The position numbers and the translations under genes were made by a program. The notes under the pieces were generated by a model. The model saw only the letters and a program-made list of their open reading frames with translations, did no database searches and was not told where the DNA came from. From contig JALEZD010000002.1 of assembly GCA_022772735.1 (NCBI GenBank), positions 1 through 46,758 on the forward strand: a stretch of DNA of 46,758 nt, written 5' to 3'. Position 1 is the stretch's first letter. Each line of letters begins with the position of its first letter. Shown here piece by piece: positions 42,962 to 46,758 of this stretch. This stretch comes from Erysipelotrichaceae bacterium (lineage in GTDB: Bacteria > Bacillota_I > Bacilli_A > Erysipelotrichales > Erysipelotrichaceae).

Positions 42962-43828
42962 TTAAGCTTTATCTGCTGAACCAAATTGTTTCATCATTGC
43001 TACAACTTTTTCTTGAATTGCTTTTGCACCTGGAGCAAGAAGTTTACGAGGATCATATCCTTTACCTTCCAAATCTTTTCCAGCTTCAACATATTTTCTT
43101 GTTGCAGCAGCAAATTCTAATTGTAATTCAGTATTAACATTTATTTTTGAAACACCAAGTGCAATTGCTTTTGCAACTTGATCTGCAGGAATACCTGAAC
43201 CACCATGTAATACAAGTGGAATTCCATTTGTTGCTTCTTGAATTTTTCCAAGAACTTCAAAGTTTAAACCTGCCCAGTTTTCAGGATATTTACCATGAAT
43301 ATTACCAATACCAGCAGCTAAGAAGTCAACTCCTAAACTTGCGATTTTTCCACATTCTTCAGGACATGCAAGTTCACCCATTGAAGCAACTCCATCTTCT
43401 TCTCCGCCAATTCCGCCAACTTCACATTCAACTGAAATTCCTTTTCCATGTGCATAAGCAATAATTTCTTTTGATTTTTCTACATTTTCTTCAAATGGGA
43501 AATGAGAACCATCAAACATTACTGAAGTAAATCCAGCTTCAATAGCTTTTTTTGCTCCATCATATGAACCATGATCTAAATGAATCGCAACTGGAACACT
43601 AACACCTAAGAAATCATGAATTTCTTTTACCATTCCAACAACATTCTTATAACCAGCCATGTATTTACCAGCACCTTCAGATACCCCTAAGATTACTGGT
43701 GATTTTGCTTCTTCAGCAGCAGCTAAGATTGATTTAATCCATTCCATGTTGTTGATGTTAAATTGACCTACTGCGTAGTGACCAGCGTGTGCTTTTTCAA
43801 GCATTTCTTTTGCAGAAACTAGAACCAT
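42962..43828 (-). CDS. fba: Fructose-bisphosphate aldolase class II
   Basis: The 288-residue zinc aldolase of glycolysis splits fructose 1,6-bisphosphate into two triose phosphates. Typical motifs are LDHGSYDGAKKAIEAGFTS, SVECEVGGIGGEEDGV, the zinc-site GIGNIHG and HGGSGIP, with INVNTELQLEF near the end. A class II enzyme close to murA and rpoE matches the Bacilli gene order. GGAGGAATT lies before the ATG. Confidence 0.96.
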   Translation of the reverse strand: MVLVSAKEMLEKAHAGHYAVGQFNINNMEWIKSILAAAEEAKSPVILGVSEGAGKYMAGYKNVVGMVKEIHDFLGVSVPVAIHLDHGSYDGAKKAIEAGFTSVMFDGSHFPFEENVEKSKEIIAYAHGKGISVECEVGGIGGEEDGVASMGELACPEECGKIASLGVDFLAAGIGNIHGKYPENWAGLNFEVLGKIQEATNGIPLVLHGGSGIPADQVAKAIALGVSKINVNTELQLEFAAATRKYVEAGKDLEGKGYDPRKLLAPGAKAIQEKVVAMMKQFGSADKA

Positions 43829-43906
43829 AAATAATTCCTCCTATTAAACAGTATAATTCTATATCAATTCAAGATTAAATTAAAGTATAATGTTTAATTT
43901 TAAATA

Positions 43907-44236
43907 TTATTCTTCAATAAAATCTTCTTCTTTTTCTTCTTCATCTAACTCTAATTCTTCTTCATCGTCATCACTATCGATAATTATTGCATCAGTATCA
44001 ATAAATACTTCATCAAATTTACGACGATTTCTTAAATCCCATTTGTTATCTTCTAAAGATGCAAATCTATTATCTAACATAAGTTCTGAATAAAATTGAG
44101 CTTTTTTACTTGCAACCTTATTTTCTGGAAAACTCATTACTAAATTTACTTCATTCCATAATTTTAAAAATTCAACACTTTTCTTTCTTTTAGATAAATA
44201 TTCATATGCAACATCTGTCATCGATTTTGCGCTCAT
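43907..44236 (-). CDS. rpoE: DNA-directed RNA polymerase delta subunit
   Basis: A 109-residue protein. The N-terminal HARE-HTH domain (about 1-75) binds RNA polymerase, and the C-terminal tail of Asp/Glu residues (DDDEEELELDEEEKEED) displaces nucleic acids and sharpens promoter choice. The start at 44236 follows AGGAGG at seven bases; the upstream in-frame extension is not homologous. Delta occurs in Bacilli and related classes, not in Clostridia. It follows the DUF1934 gene by 29 bases. Confidence 0.93.
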   Translation of the reverse strand: MSAKSMTDVAYEYLSKRKKSVEFLKLWNEVNLVMSFPENKVASKKAQFYSELMLDNRFASLEDNKWDLRNRRKFDEVFIDTDAIIIDSDDDEEELELDEEEKEEDFIEE

Positions 44237-44265
44237 TAAAATTCCTCCTACAAACTTAGAAAATA

Positions 44266-44655
44266 TTAATTTGAAACACCACTTAACTCCCAAACAATTT
44301 CCACATGAGTTATTAAATCTTCACCATTAAACAGCATATACTCAATACACCACTTATCATCGCTTTTTTCACATTTTTTTAAAAAGCTATCAAATCGTAA
44401 ATCCCCATATATGCTTTTAACAACAGATTCCCTATACTCATTTAATTTAAGTGAAGTTACACTTTGAAAATCACCACTTCTTTTAAGTATAACTTCATCA
44501 TCGTTTAAAATAATTTCGTGCCTAACACCAATATCCTCAAGATCCTCCAAATAACTTAAATGGTTGTCGTCAAACAAATATGCAACACCGTCTTTAATAA
44601 GCATTTTTTCGTTATTAATAAAATCTTTAGAATATGCCTTAACTCTAATTTCCAT
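44266..44655 (-). CDS. DUF1934 (YwiB-like) beta-barrel protein
   Basis: A 129-residue, probably cytosolic protein with the alternating strand pattern of the DUF1934/YwiB family, a small calycin-like barrel of unknown function. In Bacillus a relative lies near argS and rpoE, and here it is directly upstream of rpoE, so the neighbourhood supports the match. The sequence itself is diverged. No catalytic residues are evident. Confidence 0.65.
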   Translation of the reverse strand: MEIRVKAYSKDFINNEKMLIKDGVAYLFDDNHLSYLEDLEDIGVRHEIILNDDEVILKRSGDFQSVTSLKLNEYRESVVKSIYGDLRFDSFLKKCEKSDDKWCIEYMLFNGEDLITHVEIVWELSGVSN

Positions 44656-44713
44656 ACGTTTTCCCCTAGAATTATAACTAACTATTAAAACTTGTCAACA
44701 AATAATCCTCATT

Positions 44714-46072
44714 TCAAATAATTTCACAAAATTTTTCCAAATTATTAAATGACAAATAAACTCCTGTACCTAAAAATAATACAGCACCAATCCACGCACT
44801 AATTTCCGAATAAAATATTGCATTCCCACCAATAATCTTTGATGCAACAAGTACAGTTGTTACTCTTAAAATAAACTCAATAATACTTGAATAAAGTGGA
44901 AAAAGCGTATTGCCTAATCCCTGCAATGTAGATCTAAATATATGCAACAAATGCAACAACCATAATCCAAAACACATTACAGAAAGATAAGCATAAGAAA
45001 CATCAATAATCTTTTTTGAATTATCTAAATTGCCATCAATAAATAAACTAATAATATTTTTGCCAAAAACTATCATCAATCCACCTATTATAAATGAAGA
45101 TATAATTGCTAGTGCAACCGCAGCTTTAAATCCTTTAAATATTCTATCAATCTTTTTTGCGCCATGATTTTGTGCAGTATATGTCGCAACACTCAAACCA
45201 ATGGAAGTTCCTCCAATTTCAAATAATGCGTAGAGTTTGTTGGTAATTGTAACTCCTGTCACAAAAACTATTCCAAATATATTTGTAACTCTTTGAACAA
45301 TTATTCCTCCTATGCCAATAATTATGTTCATAAAAGACATAGGCAGCCCAAGTTTTAACAAATAAATTGCCTTATTAATGTTAAATTTATAGTCTTCTTT
45401 AGTGAAATTTAATATTTCGATTTTTTTTAAAACAATAAAGCAATATATTGCGCTAAAAAATTGTGCAATAACTGTTGCGATTGCTGCTCCCTTAACACCC
45501 ATTTTTAGTTCAAATATAAAATATATATCCAAACAAATATTGATAATAGCCGCAAAAATCATCGCAATAAGCGGTGTTTTACTATTCCCTATTGCCCTAA
45601 GTATACTTGCCAAAAAGTTATACATCATAACTATTATTAAACCTAAAAATAAAAATCTAATATATTCTAGCGAAAGATAAATTATTTCTGTAGGGGTATT
45701 TAATAAAATCAACAATTTATAAGAAAATATTTCTGAAAATACAACAAATAAAACTCCAATAATTACAGAAAGTATAAAACCTATATAAATATTATTTTTT
45801 AACTCTTTATAATCCTTCTCTCCAAAACTTCTTGAAAATGCAACTCCAAAACCTTGTGCTAAACCTATAAGGGAAGCACTAAGCATCCATTGTAACCAGT
45901 CAACAGCCCCAATTGATGCAAGCGCAAAAGAGCCAACACCTCTTCCAACAATTATAGAATCCACTATAGTATATGCTTGTTGAAAAATATTCCCTATCAA
46001 TAAAGGAATCGCAAATTTTAATATTAATCCAAGTGGATTCTTTTTTGTCATATCTTGAGTTAAATTTTGCAT
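44714..46072 (-). CDS. MATE family efflux transporter
   Basis: A 452-residue membrane protein with twelve hydrophobic segments in two similar halves, the MATE layout of cation-coupled drug or metabolite efflux. It starts near PLGLILKFAIPLLIGNIFQQ and has YTIVDSIIVGRGVG, and the second half starts around residue 235 with LLKLGLPMSF. Substrate unknown. The start is not firm: an ATG at 46072 is chosen, a TTG at 46078 and an ATG at 46051 are alternatives, and no strong ribosome site is seen. It is read leftward, divergent from the cupin gene. Confidence 0.9.
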   Translation of the reverse strand: MQNLTQDMTKKNPLGLILKFAIPLLIGNIFQQAYTIVDSIIVGRGVGSFALASIGAVDWLQWMLSASLIGLAQGFGVAFSRSFGEKDYKELKNNIYIGFILSVIIGVLFVVFSEIFSYKLLILLNTPTEIIYLSLEYIRFLFLGLIIVMMYNFLASILRAIGNSKTPLIAMIFAAIINICLDIYFIFELKMGVKGAAIATVIAQFFSAIYCFIVLKKIEILNFTKEDYKFNINKAIYLLKLGLPMSFMNIIIGIGGIIVQRVTNIFGIVFVTGVTITNKLYALFEIGGTSIGLSVATYTAQNHGAKKIDRIFKGFKAAVALAIISSFIIGGLMIVFGKNIISLFIDGNLDNSKKIIDVSYAYLSVMCFGLWLLHLLHIFRSTLQGLGNTLFPLYSSIIEFILRVTTVLVASKIIGGNAIFYSEISAWIGAVLFLGTGVYLSFNNLEKFCEII

Positions 46073-46174
46073 ACTCAATAATATAGCATATAATTAAAAA
46101 ACTTCATAATATAAAAGATAGTAATTACACATTACTTTGCAGTATGATGTTAAAATTAGAAGTGGAGGAATGAT

Positions 46175-46498
46175 ATGTTAAAAAATATAGATAAAAATGT
46201 AATTCTAAACTTAAAAGACCAGGTTTCTGTTTTAGAAAATCAAGTTGTAAGTAAAACACTTGTTCAAAATAACTCAGTTGGTATGACATTGTTTGCTTTT
46301 GATAAGGATACAATGATAAGCTCACATAAATCTACAGGTGATGCTTTTGTTCAAATCTTAGAAGGTGAAGCAACTTTAACAGTTGGTGATGTAAAACACG
46401 ACTTAAAAGAAGGCGAAACATTAATTATGCCTGCAACAATACCACATGCAGTCTACGCAAAAGAAAAATTCAAAATGCTATTAACTGTTATATTTTAA
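46175..46498 (+). CDS. Small cupin-domain protein
   Basis: A 107-residue single cupin (Cupin_2). Motif 1 is altered (SSHKSTGDAFVQILEGEA; the usual second His is replaced), and motif 2 is MPATIPHAVYA with one His. Proteins like this bind a metal or a small ligand; with only two visible His the metal site may be incomplete. GTGGAGG lies before the ATG. Function unknown. Confidence 0.8.
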   Translation: MLKNIDKNVILNLKDQVSVLENQVVSKTLVQNNSVGMTLFAFDKDTMISSHKSTGDAFVQILEGEATLTVGDVKHDLKEGETLIMPATIPHAVYAKEKFKMLLTVIF

Positions 46499-46524
46499 AA
46501 AGCATTGTAGCTATCTACAATGCT
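46499..46524 (-). terminator. Perfect hairpin at the end of the transposase gene
   Basis: AGCATTGTAG and CTACAATGCT form a perfect 10-bp stem with a 4-base loop (46501-46524). It overlaps the transposase stop codon and on the minus strand runs into TTTT, so a terminator for the transposase is likely. It also lies two bases after the cupin stop, but no T-run follows on the plus strand. Confidence 0.55.
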
Positions 46525-46758
46525 CAGTTTGTTGACAAAGCGGTACTTTCAAATGAAAGTATCACTTTTTTAAATGTTAAATCAAATAAATTAGTAATAT
46601 AATCGTAAAAAATAAATGAAATAGGTGTTTTTTGTGTAAAATACCAACTCCATTTTGCCATCCTTTTCAGATTATGGCATGCAAAAATAATCAGTGCCTG
46701 ATTCTGATTCTTCTTTAACCCTCTAAGTCTAGTGTATCTTAATCCATGTGATTCCTTA
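46524..46758 (-). CDS. C-terminal end of an IS1182-type transposase (partial)
   Basis: The minus-strand frame entering from the right edge gives 77 codons starting KESHGLRYTRLRGLKKNQNQ and then ALIIFACHNLKRMAKW before a TGA at 46524-46526. The pattern of a basic xxRLRGLxK stretch followed by CHNLKR resembles the C-terminus of IS1182/IS5-group DDE transposases. The catalytic residues lie beyond the window, so it is not known whether the element is intact. Confidence 0.6.
   Translation of the reverse strand, partial: KESHGLRYTRLRGLKKNQNQALIIFACHNLKRMAKWSWYFTQKTPISFIFYDYITNLFDLTFKKVILSFESTALSTN

Noticed and set aside
46501-46524. Perfect palindrome as a terminal inverted repeat of the insertion sequence
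   Set aside because: It is a self-complementary hairpin overlapping the transposase stop codon, more like a terminator; the other end is outside the window, so an inverted-repeat role cannot be shown.

Overview
The window is AT-rich DNA from a walled, Gram-positive member of the low-GC Bacillota. A class Bacilli / Erysipelotrichales-like source is the best guess. Pointing that way are an RNA polymerase delta subunit (rpoE), a UmuC-YolD pair, strong Shine-Dalgarno sites, murA, and two large secreted adhesins with sortase-like C-termini. TGA is used as a stop codon (for example in the dipeptidase at 17632-19017), so this is not a code-4 mollicute. The species cannot be fixed from the sequence.

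Layout. The left edge (1-116) holds a strong minus-strand promoter and an rRNA-operon-type leader that runs out of the window. Next come two small orphan ORFs, a Nudix hydrolase and a coupled umuC-like polymerase / yolD pair (410-3730). From 3769 to 17251 the minus strand carries one long operon, rpsJ to rplQ (S10-spc-alpha), including secY, adk, infA and rpoA. It has no rpmD (L30) gene and no map gene at their usual places. A structured leader and promoter precede rpsJ.

From 17632 to 24831 lie a PepV-like dipeptidase, a small alpha/beta hydrolase, a lipoprotein FMN/FAD extracellular reductase, and an ABC exporter operon ending in a HAD phosphatase. From 24878 to 30182 the classical secE-nusG-rplK-rplA block is split: rpmG-secE-nusG and rplK-rplA each have their own promoter. 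Between them sit a P1B-type metal ATPase, with a SmtB/CzrA-like operator over its start site, and a PHP phosphatase whose mRNA looks leaderless.

From 30186 to 44655 is a Gfo/Idh oxidoreductase and then the conserved Bacilli cluster DUF1934-rpoE-fba-murA-rpmE. Two giant cell-surface proteins are interpolated here. One is a beta-helix plus six Cna-B repeats, apparently co-transcribed behind murA. The other is an SpaA/Cna-B-type adhesin behind rpmE. The right end has a MATE transporter, a small cupin and the C-terminal end of an IS1182-type transposase.

Functionally the window joins the core translation, secretion and transcription machinery with cell-wall precursor synthesis (murA), wall-anchored surface proteins, metal export and probable extracellular flavin-based respiration. 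All four zinc-ribbon ribosomal proteins present (S14, L31, L33, L36) are the cysteine-containing forms. The least expected points are the adhesin wired to murA, the unusual sorting motifs with a Cys-bracketed pre-anchor segment, the missing L30 gene, the leaderless PHP gene, and two similar r-protein leaders. No wholly new multi-gene system stands out.
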